The translations under genes were made by a program, and so were the position numbers. The notes under the pieces were generated by a model. It did no database searches and was not told the DNA's origin. It worked only from the letters and a program-made list of their open reading frames with translations. Below are positions 51,260 through 60,037 of a stretch of 64,000 bases of DNA, in pieces. This stretch comes from Calothrix sp. NIES-2098 (GTDB lineage Bacteria > Cyanobacteriota > Cyanobacteriia > Cyanobacteriales > Nostocaceae): the NCBI GenBank assembly GCA_002368175.1, contig AP018172.1, positions 8,125,001 to 8,189,000 of the forward strand. The letters are read 5' to 3'. Numbering within the stretch: the first letter of the stretch is position 1; the number at the start of each line of letters is the position of its first letter.

Positions 51260-52330
51260 ATGGAACATCAAGAATATGAAAGCAAGCTAAAAGAATTAGA
51301 GAAAAATGTGCGCATTCTCACAAAAAAACTAGAGCGTTCAGAAGCCGATAGACACCAACTTGAAAACGTCAGCGAACGCCGAGAAATGGTCTTAAAAAAT
51401 GTAATTTGCGAGTTAGAGGAGTCGCAAATAGCCTTAAGAAATCGGGGTGATGAGCTAGAGAATGCTCTCAAAAATCTCAAACTTTTACAAATGAAACTCG
51501 TAGAATCTGAGAAAATGTCTGCTCTGGGAGTTATGGTAGCGGGAATTGCTCACGAAATTAATAACCCAGTCAACTTTATCTACGGGAATTTAAATTATGC
51601 TCAGACATATTTTCAAGATTTACTGAGGCTAATTACGCTTTATCAAGAGTATTACCCTGAACCAGTAGTAGCAATTGAACAAGAAATAGAAGCAATTGAA
51701 CTGAACTTTATCAAACAAGACTCAGAAAAACTATTTCGTTCTATGACTGTAGGTGCAGAGAGAATTGGTGAAATTGTCAAATCTCTGCGGACTTTTTCTC
51801 GTTTAGATGAGGCAGAATTTAAAGCAGTTGATATTCATGAGGGCATCGACAGCACTTTAGTGATTTTAAACAATCGTTTTAAAGTAGCAGCAAAAAATTA
51901 TCAAGAAATTAGAGTTATTAAAAATTATGGAAAATTACCATTAATCAAGTGTTACGCCGGGCACATCAATCAGGTATTTATGAATATTATCGACAATGCA
52001 ATTGATGCTTTAGAAGAATTATTCTTAAGCAAACTGACAACTGATACCGAACACTCGATAACTAAGCAGCCACAAATTCAAATAAACACTGAGATTATTG
52101 ATAACAATTGGGTAGAGATTCGGATTGCTGATAATGGGTTGGGAATGGATGAGCAGGTGCGCACAAAACTATTCGATCCTTTCTTTACAACTAAAGCAGT
52201 GGGTAAAGGTACGGGGTTAGGTTTATCAATCAGTTACCAAATTATTAACGAACTACATGGTGGAAAATTGGATTGCTATTCAAAACTTGGAGCAGGAGCC
52301 GAATTTGTCATTCAAATCCCAATACAGTAG
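51260..52330 (+). CDS. Soluble histidine kinase with coiled-coil N-terminus, partner of FIST protein
   Basis: 356 residues. A long charged coiled coil (about 5-85) replaces any sensor domain. HisKA H98 lies in GIAHEINNPVNFIYGN. The HATPase domain has an N box MNIIDNAIDALEE, G1 IADNGLGMDE, F box FDPFFTTK and G2 GKGTGLGLSISYQII. Its transmitter is very similar to that of the large PAS kinase at 60-63 kb, so both may serve common regulators. Signals presumably come from the FIST protein encoded just upstream. No response regulator gene is adjacent. Confidence 0.92.
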   Translation: MEHQEYESKLKELEKNVRILTKKLERSEADRHQLENVSERREMVLKNVICELEESQIALRNRGDELENALKNLKLLQMKLVESEKMSALGVMVAGIAHEINNPVNFIYGNLNYAQTYFQDLLRLITLYQEYYPEPVVAIEQEIEAIELNFIKQDSEKLFRSMTVGAERIGEIVKSLRTFSRLDEAEFKAVDIHEGIDSTLVILNNRFKVAAKNYQEIRVIKNYGKLPLIKCYAGHINQVFMNIIDNAIDALEELFLSKLTTDTEHSITKQPQIQINTEIIDNNWVEIRIADNGLGMDEQVRTKLFDPFFTTKAVGKGTGLGLSISYQIINELHGGKLDCYSKLGAGAEFVIQIPIQ

Positions 52331-52343
52331 TCTCAATTAGTAA

Positions 52344-52385
52344 TTAGTTTAGGGTGCCTTACTTGGCGATCGCACCCTAAACTAA
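52344..52385. terminator. Bidirectional terminator with 14-bp perfect stem
   Basis: TTAGTTTAGGGTGC pairs perfectly with GCACCCTAAACTAA, followed by AAAATTT. It sits between two convergent genes. A HIP1-like octamer lies in the loop. Confidence 0.85.
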
Positions 52386-52397
52386 AATTTCTCTCTC

Positions 52398-53699
52398 CTA
52401 TGTTCGATTATTCCACTGTTGCGCCGCATCTTCTACAGCTTTATCGACCGTCTTTTGGTCTAACATTGCCGCTTGTAAGTTCTCATAAACTGCCTTTTGC
52501 AATTTATTGAAATCTTTCAAAGTAGGTGTTAATACCTCTGCTTGTTGTAGTTGTTGGGCACTAACAACTCGCGCTTTTTCTACTGTTGTAGCAGTAGCAG
52601 GAACATCTTTAAAGTAGCTATCAGATAGTGCTTTGATAGTAGATGGCAACACATTAGCAGCTTTAGCAAAAGCTAATTGATTCTCATCATTGGTAAGAAA
52701 TAAAGCAAATTTAACAGCCGCATCCGGATTTTTACTCTCTTTGGGGATGACTACATTCATGACAGCGACGTTTTTCTTACCTGTTTCACCCGTAATTTGT
52801 GGTGCGATCGCGGAAGCTTGAGCAATTTTTGGCGCATTATTGGCGATCGTTTTCAAGAATTCCGGGCCAGAAGCAAGAAAAGCCGTTTCTCCAGCTTGGT
52901 ATAAATCAATAGCATGGCGATGTCCTTGGGTTAATACCTCTTTAGGTAATAAACCTTTTTTATATAAATCTACCCAATACTGAAACGCTGCTTTGCCTTG
53001 AGGAGAATTAAAGGCTGCTTTACCTTCGGTATCTACTAAGGTGACTCCCATTTGCACAAAGGATTCTAAAACTTCACCGGAATCTTGCGGTACAAATGTT
53101 ACAAAAAAGGCATATTTCCCAGTTTTATCTTTAATTTGTTGTGCCGCTTGTGCTAATTCTACGTAAGTACTTGGCGATTTGTTGATACCTGCCTGTTTTA
53201 ATAAATCAGTGTTATAAATGGTTAGCCGTGTGGTGAGGTACCAAGGAATGCCAAAACTCTTACCATTGAGTGTGCTTGCTTTCCAAATATTGGGCAAATA
53301 GGAGGAACGTACTTCATTTGGAACTTTCGTATCTACATCAAGCCAGGCATTTCGTCCTGCAAGTTGAGATGCGAAATCCGGATTGAGGTTGACAACATCA
53401 GGTGGCGTTTTTGCTGAGACAGCTGTTAAGATTTTGTTCTCCATCGCAGCCCAAGGTATATCAACCCAGTTAATCTTTATACCTTTATTTTGCGACTCAA
53501 AAGTTGCAATTAGGTTTTGGAAGTAGCCAGTAAATTGAGGTTGGAGTTGCATAGTCCAAAACTCAATCTTTGCTGTTTCTGAAGGATTCTGTTTTGTGAC
53601 TGTGCCAACATTACCTGTGCTGCAACTCACAATCCAGCTGGTTAATAAGCCGAGCAGTACAAATACAGACAATCGTTTGAATTTGTGAATTTTAAACAT
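52398..53699 (-). CDS. ABC transporter sugar-type solute-binding lipoprotein
   Basis: 433 residues from the MFKIHKFKRLSVF start. A signal peptide with lipobox IVSC gives an anchored lipoprotein. The MalE/UgpB-type fold is shown by KIEFWTMQLQPQFTGYFQNLIATFE, FEDIPWA-like NWVDIPWAAMENKIL, PPDVVNLNPDFASQLA and the typical AVKFALFLTNDENQLAFAKAANVLPS. It should bind a sugar or sugar phosphate. No permease or ATPase genes are nearby, so it is an orphan component that must work with proteins encoded elsewhere. Confidence 0.9.
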   Translation of the reverse strand: MFKIHKFKRLSVFVLLGLLTSWIVSCSTGNVGTVTKQNPSETAKIEFWTMQLQPQFTGYFQNLIATFESQNKGIKINWVDIPWAAMENKILTAVSAKTPPDVVNLNPDFASQLAGRNAWLDVDTKVPNEVRSSYLPNIWKASTLNGKSFGIPWYLTTRLTIYNTDLLKQAGINKSPSTYVELAQAAQQIKDKTGKYAFFVTFVPQDSGEVLESFVQMGVTLVDTEGKAAFNSPQGKAAFQYWVDLYKKGLLPKEVLTQGHRHAIDLYQAGETAFLASGPEFLKTIANNAPKIAQASAIAPQITGETGKKNVAVMNVVIPKESKNPDAAVKFALFLTNDENQLAFAKAANVLPSTIKALSDSYFKDVPATATTVEKARVVSAQQLQQAEVLTPTLKDFNKLQKAVYENLQAAMLDQKTVDKAVEDAAQQWNNRT

Positions 53700-53839
53700 T
53701 TTACTAGTATATTTACGCTTGCTTACAGTCAAAAGCTTATGCAGAATTGTCGAGATTATAGGCTAAATCCATTACCTAGTACCAAGAACGTTTTTAGTAT
53801 CATTTAACTTTTCAATTTAGCAGTGCGACGGGCAAAAAA

Positions 53840-54946
53840 GTGGTGAAAAGCTTCAATAGTCTGTTTGGCAAATCTAATAAAGGAGTCGGTATTGAACTAG
53901 CACCAGAACGGGTGAGTATAGTTCAACTACGCAAACAGCGTCAAGGCTTTAAAATAGAAGCCTTAACATCAGTAGCAGTTCCCGAAGGACTAATTACCGA
54001 TGGTCAGATCGCTGACCCTCCAGCAATAGCGCAATTAATTCAGCAGGCGCTAACTGATAGCAAGATTAAAGCTTCTCGGGTTGCTACTGCTGTACCAGGA
54101 AGAGATTCAATTGTACGTTTAATACCTGTACCAGCAGAGTTAGATGATAAAGAACTGCGGGAGATGGTACTAAACCATGAAGCAGCTTTGTATTTACCTT
54201 ATCCTCGCGAAGAAGCTGATGTAGATTATCAAAAACTTGGGTACTTTGTAGATGAGGATGGTATTGAAAAAGTACAAGTACTTTTAGTAGCTACACGTAA
54301 GGAGGTGACAGACGCATATATCAGTACATTTGAGCAGGCAGGATTGCAAATTGATGTTTTAGAGATTAACAGTTTTGCGCTGATTCGGACAATTCGCGAC
54401 CAACTGCGGCAATTTGGGCCACAAGAAGCAGCAGTACTAGTGGATATAGAGTTTGACAGTTCAGAAATTGCCATCATTGTTAACGGAGTTCCACAATTTT
54501 CGCGCACTGTGCCGATAGGCACTTATCAAATGCAACAAGCCCTGTCGAAAGCCATGAGTTTACCGACATCACGAGATATGGAATTGTTGCAGGGAATGAC
54601 GATTATGACCACTCCTGTAGATGGGGGAAAAACTGGTCTCACCGACATTAATCCTGGGATGGCAGCCCTATTAAGGGTATTGGGAGAACTCACTGATGAA
54701 CTGCGTCGTTCTATCGATTTTTACCTCAATCAGAGTGAAAATTTGGAAGTAGCGCAAATCTTCCTAGCTGGTCCCGGAGGTGGGCTACAACAGCTAGATG
54801 AGTTCTTCACCCAAAGATTGAGCTTGCCGACCGCCCAAATCGATCCCATAGCAGCTTTGTCCTTAGAAGTTAACGAAGAGAAATACCCTGTAGTACAACG
54901 CGCTGGTTTAGCGACAGTACTGGGTCTAGGAATGAGGGAGGTGTAA
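53840..54946 (+). CDS. pilM: Type IV pilus assembly ATPase-like protein PilM
   Basis: 368 residues with an actin/FtsA-like fold. It starts VKSFNSLFGKSNKGVGIELAPERVSIVQL (GTG start), with the phosphate-1 loop in GIELAPERVSIV, and later has AVPGRDSIVRLI and IFLAGPGGGLQQLDEFF. PilM is the cytoplasmic base of the pilus alignment complex and binds the N-terminus of PilN. It is first in the pilM-N-O-Q run, with four bases before pilN, so it is an operon. Confidence 0.95.
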   Translation: MVKSFNSLFGKSNKGVGIELAPERVSIVQLRKQRQGFKIEALTSVAVPEGLITDGQIADPPAIAQLIQQALTDSKIKASRVATAVPGRDSIVRLIPVPAELDDKELREMVLNHEAALYLPYPREEADVDYQKLGYFVDEDGIEKVQVLLVATRKEVTDAYISTFEQAGLQIDVLEINSFALIRTIRDQLRQFGPQEAAVLVDIEFDSSEIAIIVNGVPQFSRTVPIGTYQMQQALSKAMSLPTSRDMELLQGMTIMTTPVDGGKTGLTDINPGMAALLRVLGELTDELRRSIDFYLNQSENLEVAQIFLAGPGGGLQQLDEFFTQRLSLPTAQIDPIAALSLEVNEEKYPVVQRAGLATVLGLGMREV

Positions 54947-54950
54947 CAGA

Positions 54951-55715
54951 ATGTACAGTCTGGATATTAACTTTCTTAAGGATCGTCCAAATTTCCAGAA
55001 AAAGTCTATTAAACAAGGAGGAGTGAAACTTCCTGTTGGGAACTTAACACCAATTTATCTGGGAGTAGCCATTGGTATATGTTTACCAGCAGCTGCGGGC
55101 GGCGCTTGGTGGTTGTTAGAAGGTAAAAATGTTGAATTAGAGCAAAAAATAGCACAGCTAGATCAGGAAAACAAGAGGTTAGACACAGAAATCGGAAATA
55201 TTAACAAAATTAAAGAACAGACCAACAAAGTTAAAGGAGAAACACAAGCCTTAGTTACTGTGTTTGACCAGATTCGTCCTTGGTCAGCTATGTTGCAAGA
55301 TTTGCGCGATCGCATCCCTGCAAAAGTGCAAATTGAGAATGTCAAGCAAATTCCACCGCTTCCCCCAGCCCCAGGACAACCACCAGGCAATCCAGCGGGC
55401 GGAATAGAAATCTCTGGAATGGCTCGCTCTTTTAACGATGTCAACGATTTCTTGCTCTCTCTGCAACAGTCTCGATTTTTAAAGTCGTCAGAAAGCAAAA
55501 TTATTACAGCAGAGTTGATCGATGCACCATTACCAGAAGGTACTGCCAAAGAGGAAGTAAAAATTCCACCAATTCAAGTTGTCAAATACACTATTCAATC
55601 AAGTCTCAGCGATGTTCCAGCTTCTGAATTAATCCGGGAGCTAGAGCAAAAAGGCACTGTAGGATTAGTAGCTCGAATTCGTAGTATGCAACAAACAGGA
55701 GTCATTTCAAAATGA
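54951..55715 (+). CDS. pilN: Type IV pilus assembly protein PilN
   Basis: 254 residues. The conserved N-terminal MYSLDINFLKDRPNFQKKS is the PilM-binding peptide. One transmembrane helix follows (about 35-52, IYLGVAIGICLPAAAGGAWW). A coiled coil (VELEQKIAQLDQENKRLDTEIG) and a periplasmic ferredoxin-like domain (MLQDLRDRIPAKVQIENVKQ) come next. A Pro/Gly-rich loop PPLPPAPGQPPGNPAGG is inserted in that domain. Its stop overlaps the pilO start by four bases. PilN-PilO heterodimers connect PilM to the PilQ secretin. Confidence 0.93.
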   Translation: MYSLDINFLKDRPNFQKKSIKQGGVKLPVGNLTPIYLGVAIGICLPAAAGGAWWLLEGKNVELEQKIAQLDQENKRLDTEIGNINKIKEQTNKVKGETQALVTVFDQIRPWSAMLQDLRDRIPAKVQIENVKQIPPLPPAPGQPPGNPAGGIEISGMARSFNDVNDFLLSLQQSRFLKSSESKIITAELIDAPLPEGTAKEEVKIPPIQVVKYTIQSSLSDVPASELIRELEQKGTVGLVARIRSMQQTGVISK

Positions 55716-56476
55716 CGCTGAGTGAGGATTTAAATTTTGCAGACAACAGTGGAGAATTTGGCGAATCTCCCGCCTATCCTGTACTGTTAGGGATTAGCTT
55801 TACACCCAAAATCATTGGTGCTGTGGTAGGGGTTTTAGGTCTGGCTGGAGCCGTGTATATAGGCCTAAATATGTTAATGCCAGCTTGGGATACCTATCAA
55901 CAAAAGCAAGCAAAAGTGAGCGAACTGCAAGGACAAGTCGATCAAAAGACAGCTAGTATCAAAAAGATCGATCAGGTCAAAGCCGAGCTAGAACAAGCAA
56001 AACTTCAACAAGTACAGGTTTTAAGTTTATTTTCTAATGAAAAAACCTTGGATACCTTGCTACTGGATCTAAATCGCTTGGTTGAAACTAGTAATGCTCA
56101 AATTCCTGCTAACGCAGCCAGAGGAGAACTGAAAAAGTTTGTGCCAGATCCGCAGAAACCGCAAGCGATTAATGATGGCAGTCTGGGAACACAAGTCGAT
56201 GGCAAGTTGAAACGCAGTAATATCAATGTTGCAATTGAGGGTACTTATGAACAAACGCAATCAATTCTTCGTAACATTGAGCGTTTACAGCCTTTATTGA
56301 TAGTTAAAGATTATCAATCGACATTGGTTAAAGCACCAGTTGACCCGTTAACAGGCAAAAAAGTTCAGCAGCTTGGCCCTGCATCTATTAGTACAACTTT
56401 TCAGTTACAGGCATTAATACCACTTAGCCCCGAAGAAATAGCCGCTGCTGCTGCTGCCGCTGCTACTAAAAAATAA
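55712..56476 (+). CDS. pilO: Type IV pilus assembly protein PilO
   Basis: 254 residues. One transmembrane helix (about 30-52, IIGAVVGVLGLAGAVYIGL) is followed by a coiled coil (QQKQAKVSELQGQVDQKTAS) and a PilO periplasmic domain, where FSNEKTLDTLLLDLNRLVETSNAQI and GTYEQTQSILRNIERLQPLLIVKDYQS are recognisable. The C-terminus is a run of alanines (IAAAAAAAATKK). The start overlaps pilN, so translation is coupled. No pilP follows, as is usual in cyanobacteria. Confidence 0.93.
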   Translation: MTLSEDLNFADNSGEFGESPAYPVLLGISFTPKIIGAVVGVLGLAGAVYIGLNMLMPAWDTYQQKQAKVSELQGQVDQKTASIKKIDQVKAELEQAKLQQVQVLSLFSNEKTLDTLLLDLNRLVETSNAQIPANAARGELKKFVPDPQKPQAINDGSLGTQVDGKLKRSNINVAIEGTYEQTQSILRNIERLQPLLIVKDYQSTLVKAPVDPLTGKKVQQLGPASISTTFQLQALIPLSPEEIAAAAAAAATKK

Positions 56477-56732
56477 CAGCAACTAGTGCTGATTTATGGG
56501 TACTAAGAAGAACACTTCTAAATAGATCTTACACCAGTCTTAACAACCTTCAGCGTTGTCAATCTAGGTAGGTCTGCATAGCGAAAGTCGTCTTAAGAGT
56601 CTACCTGAGTAGACTTCAGTTACTAGCCCTATCAATTGAGTTTTGGGCATACAAGTTGCTCACTCACTATCTGGCAAGGTATCTACTCAAAAATTATTTG
56701 TCAACAAGATTTTATCAGGTGAGGAATGAACT

Positions 56733-59177
56733 GTGAAACAGCTTCACGGTAATAATTTATTATTGGGTACTGCTGCTTTTATCTTTTTGGCAGCTCAACC
56801 AGTTTGGGCAGACACTACCCAGATTACTGACGTACAGCTAAATCCAGTTAATGGTGGAATTAATGTTGTTTTGAAAACGTCTTCAGGCTCGCGTCCGCAA
56901 GTTTTCACCACTAAAAGAGGTAATGCTTTAGTTACAGATGTTATTAATACTCAACTACGTTTACCACAAGGCAATAATTTCCGCAAAGACAACCCCACTT
57001 CAGGAATTGCCTCAGTTGAAGTTATTCAGCTTGATGCCAATAGCGTCCGGGTGGTGGTAACTGGAAGCAATAATGCCCCTAGCAATCAACCTGTCGTGCG
57101 ACAGCAAAATGGTATTACTCTCGGTTTTAGCCCATCCACAGGTACCACGGCATCAACACCAACACCGACAGCACCTATACCAATACCAACAACACCCATA
57201 GCAACAACCCCATCGACTCCGGCTCCATCCCAACCTAATACAAAACCAGATGTTCTTGTTCCTAACCCAGAAGTCACAATTGATGGAAAACCTGCACTAC
57301 CAGCTGGCCCAGGCCAACCGCCAAACCAAGGGCCACCCTTCTTACCTAGAGCTGTCGCTCCACCAGTAGGGGATATTGCTATCTCTAATACTGATGCCTC
57401 TCCTAGTACCATTGACCTAGCAACTCAGGAACGCGTACCTCGATTAGTACTGCGAGATGCTCCAGTGCGGGAGGTTTTATCACTACTAGCTCGTGCTGCT
57501 GGTCTTAACTTGGCTTATGTAGGAGGAGAGGGTGCAGGAGGTGGTACTGCTGCTAATGGACAAGCAATCTCTCAAACTATCTCCCTAGATATAGAAAACG
57601 AACCAGTACAAGATGTGTTTAATTACGTCTTGCGCTTGAGTGGTTTAGAAGCTAATCGTAGCGGTCGCACCGTTTTTGTGGGATCGAAACTACCTACTTC
57701 TACCCGTGATACAGTGATGCGTAGCCTGAGGCTCAATCAGGTGACAGTGGGAGTTGCCCTTAACTTTTTAGTTGGTTTAGGAGCAGAAAGTGCCATTAGC
57801 CGCGAACGACTGGTTACTAGCGTTAGTGCTGTACCTGTAGGTAATTCAGCTGCCGCAGTTACCCAAACTCAAACAACCACAGAAACTAAATTAGAAACTC
57901 AACGGGTTGATTTTAAAGACTCTAACCCCTTACTTAGAGGTTTACAGGCATTAGGAGATGAGCGCACTAATTCCGTTACTTTAATTGGCTCTCCTAGGCT
58001 GATTGATATTGCGATGGCACAGCTAACTCAGCTTGATGTCCGCCGTCGTCAAGTGGTAGTTAACGTCAAAATTGTTGATGTGAATCTTACGGGAACCCAA
58101 GATTACAATACCAGTTTCTCCTTTGGGGTGGGGAACAACTTCTTTGCTAATGATGGTGGTGCAGCATCGTTGAATTTTGGTGGCTCTAGACCTGCTACTG
58201 CTACTGAAGCAGCCAATAGTGTGAATAGTACACCAGTTATTACAAACCCAATTTCAGGTTCGCCTTTTCTCGATCCAAATAGCAGCGTCAGTATTCCAGG
58301 AACCACCCCAGGTGTTGTAGTGGTAAATCCAGATGGAACAAGCACCGTAACCCAAAATCCGGGAAGTGGAACCTTTTATCAACCTATTCCTCCTACCAAT
58401 AGTAATCCGCTACAACCAGGTTTTTCTAATATCACTCCTGCAACGGATACCATTGTGACCCGGAATGCTGATGGTACATCGACTGTATCACGCGGTACTC
58501 TTGGTACAGCTGTTGCATCTCTTCCCTCTTTATACCAATTCCCCAAACGCTTACTCGCTAGTTTGCAGGCTCAGGTGACAAATGGCAACGCCAAGATTTT
58601 GACTGACCCAACTCTAATTGTGCAAGAAGGTCAACAAGCTCTTGTTAACTTGACTCAGGAAGTAGTCGGGAACATAACTATTCAAACAACTGATACTTCT
58701 GGTGGCTCTAGAACTGAGAGAACAATAGATAAACAAAAAGTTGGCTTGACCTTGAATGTGAAAATTGACCGGATTGATGACAATGGTTTTGTTTCTCTAT
58801 CCGTTGCTCCAACTGTCAGCGCGCCTACAGCAGCAGAAAATACAGGAAATGGACAAATTATTTTAGTCTCTGAACGCTCTCTGACTTCGGGGATGATTCG
58901 TTTGCGAGATGGTCAAACGCTGATTCTCTCCGGTATTATTCAAGACCAAGACCGGACAAGTGTCTCTAAAATTCCCATCTTAGGCGATCTTCCTTTAATT
59001 GGTTCGCTGTTTAGAAAGACCAACAGAAGCAATGAACGCAGAGAGGTAATTGTCATGCTCACACCTCAAATTATGGATGACTCAGAACGCTCTTCTTATG
59101 GCTATAACTATAATCCCAGCCCAGAGGTGCGGCAAATGCTTGAGCGTCGCGGTTGGCAGCCTTCTAACAAGCGGTAA
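56733..59177 (+). CDS. pilQ: Type IV pilus secretin PilQ
   Basis: 814 residues from a GTG start with a GGTGAGG ribosome-binding site. A 26-residue signal peptide ends at VWA. An AMIN domain (about 30-130) is followed by a Pro/Thr-rich linker with PTPTAPIPIPTTPI, a secretin/TonB short N-terminal domain (VPRLVLRDAPVREVLSLLAR), N1 domains, and the C-terminal secretin gate with KVGLTLNVKI, LTSGMIRLRDGQTLILSGII and IPILGDLPLIGSLFRKT. An insertion of roughly 130 residues (about 470-590) is of low complexity. PilQ forms the outer-membrane pore for pili and DNA uptake. A 256-base spacer separates it from pilO. Confidence 0.95.
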   Translation: MKQLHGNNLLLGTAAFIFLAAQPVWADTTQITDVQLNPVNGGINVVLKTSSGSRPQVFTTKRGNALVTDVINTQLRLPQGNNFRKDNPTSGIASVEVIQLDANSVRVVVTGSNNAPSNQPVVRQQNGITLGFSPSTGTTASTPTPTAPIPIPTTPIATTPSTPAPSQPNTKPDVLVPNPEVTIDGKPALPAGPGQPPNQGPPFLPRAVAPPVGDIAISNTDASPSTIDLATQERVPRLVLRDAPVREVLSLLARAAGLNLAYVGGEGAGGGTAANGQAISQTISLDIENEPVQDVFNYVLRLSGLEANRSGRTVFVGSKLPTSTRDTVMRSLRLNQVTVGVALNFLVGLGAESAISRERLVTSVSAVPVGNSAAAVTQTQTTTETKLETQRVDFKDSNPLLRGLQALGDERTNSVTLIGSPRLIDIAMAQLTQLDVRRRQVVVNVKIVDVNLTGTQDYNTSFSFGVGNNFFANDGGAASLNFGGSRPATATEAANSVNSTPVITNPISGSPFLDPNSSVSIPGTTPGVVVVNPDGTSTVTQNPGSGTFYQPIPPTNSNPLQPGFSNITPATDTIVTRNADGTSTVSRGTLGTAVASLPSLYQFPKRLLASLQAQVTNGNAKILTDPTLIVQEGQQALVNLTQEVVGNITIQTTDTSGGSRTERTIDKQKVGLTLNVKIDRIDDNGFVSLSVAPTVSAPTAAENTGNGQIILVSERSLTSGMIRLRDGQTLILSGIIQDQDRTSVSKIPILGDLPLIGSLFRKTNRSNERREVIVMLTPQIMDDSERSSYGYNYNPSPEVRQMLERRGWQPSNKR

Positions 59178-59205
59178 TACAAATTCGTCATTACGAAAAT
59201 TAAGA

Positions 59206-59250
59206 GAATTAGGGAGATGGGGGACTTATTGGCTCTCTCATCTCTAATTC
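59206..59250 (+). terminator. Terminator of pilQ
   Basis: GAATTAG-gg-AGATG pairs with CATCT-CTAATTC, with a two-base bulge, and is followed by AACTTTTGAGG on the plus strand. It lies 30 bases after the pilQ stop. Confidence 0.55.
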
Positions 59251-59294
59251 AACTTTTGAGGTGTGACTTCTGTAAATCAATAATAGTTGCAGCA

Positions 59295-59645
59295 TTACGA
59301 CTGTTCGGTGTCTTGGGATTTAACATCTATCAGTTGTAATGTTTTTTCCATTTCTAGCCGCTGTTCGACATTGCGTAAGAAATAGCCATCTACCATCGCA
59401 GAACCTAAAAGTCTGCCAAGTTCATCCCGGTTGGTAGTGATAACTGACTGATATCTGTCATGGGGTAAGTTACCTAATATTCCCACAATGGCGCGTTGAA
59501 TTAACTGCAATACTTCCGGGGAAGAAGGCTTGGATAGTTGACCAACAGTTTCGGGAGTAAGAGATTGTATGTATTGCCAGAAATTATTGTTGCTAGTTAA
59601 TTCAGATTCAAAGTTATCTGGGTTGTAATGAGAAAGGTTACTCAT
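59295..59645 (-). CDS. DUF760 family protein
   Basis: 116 residues from MSNLSHYNPDNFESELTSN. The helix-rich family core is YIQSLTPETVGQLSKPSSPEVLQLIQR, then NLPHDRYQSVITTNRDELGRLLGSAMVDGYFLRNVEQRLEMEK. DUF760 is found in cyanobacteria and chloroplasts; its function is unknown. The ATG chosen matches the family start, and the upstream in-frame ATG would add 11 residues. It is convergent with pilQ. Confidence 0.85.
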   Translation of the reverse strand: MSNLSHYNPDNFESELTSNNNFWQYIQSLTPETVGQLSKPSSPEVLQLIQRAIVGILGNLPHDRYQSVITTNRDELGRLLGSAMVDGYFLRNVEQRLEMEKTLQLIDVKSQDTEQS

Positions 59646-60037
59646 GGCTTTTATCTCAAGTCGTGCTTTACTTATCAATCAATTTATCGGTTTATTGATG
59701 GCAGCAAAGTCAGCGAAACCGAACCTTAAATGAGTGGTTTGTTCTACAAACCTGTTGAGACAATCTGCACGCTCGAAAATTTAGTTATTTAAATAATTTC
59801 AGCATTAAATTTAACATTTTGGTTCTAAAAAATAATTTGCGATCAAAAATGTAGCGGCTTTTCATCAGTCAAAATATTTAGGCGATCGCATCTTTACGTA
59901 GATCCTCTGGTGGTGAGTGCGATCGCACTTTTAAGTTTATTTGAGCTAATGCTGCCTATCAAAAAATACTCTGTCTAATCAGGACAGAAGAGTATGGGGA
60001 CAATCTTGAATCTGGACTTTTGACTTTTAATAAATAA
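59646..60037. other. Intergenic region between DUF760 gene and PAS kinase gene
   Basis: About 390 bases. It contains two HIP1 octamers about 40 bases apart (AGGCGATCGCA and GTGCGATCGCAC), the kinase terminator and probably the DUF760 promoter. No gene was seen. Confidence 0.5.
59966..59995 (-). terminator. Intrinsic terminator of the PAS kinase gene
   Basis: ATACTCT-GTC...GACAG-A-AGAGTAT forms a 12-bp stem with one unpaired A. On the minus strand it is followed by TTTTTTGATAG, a proper T-tract. Confidence 0.8.
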
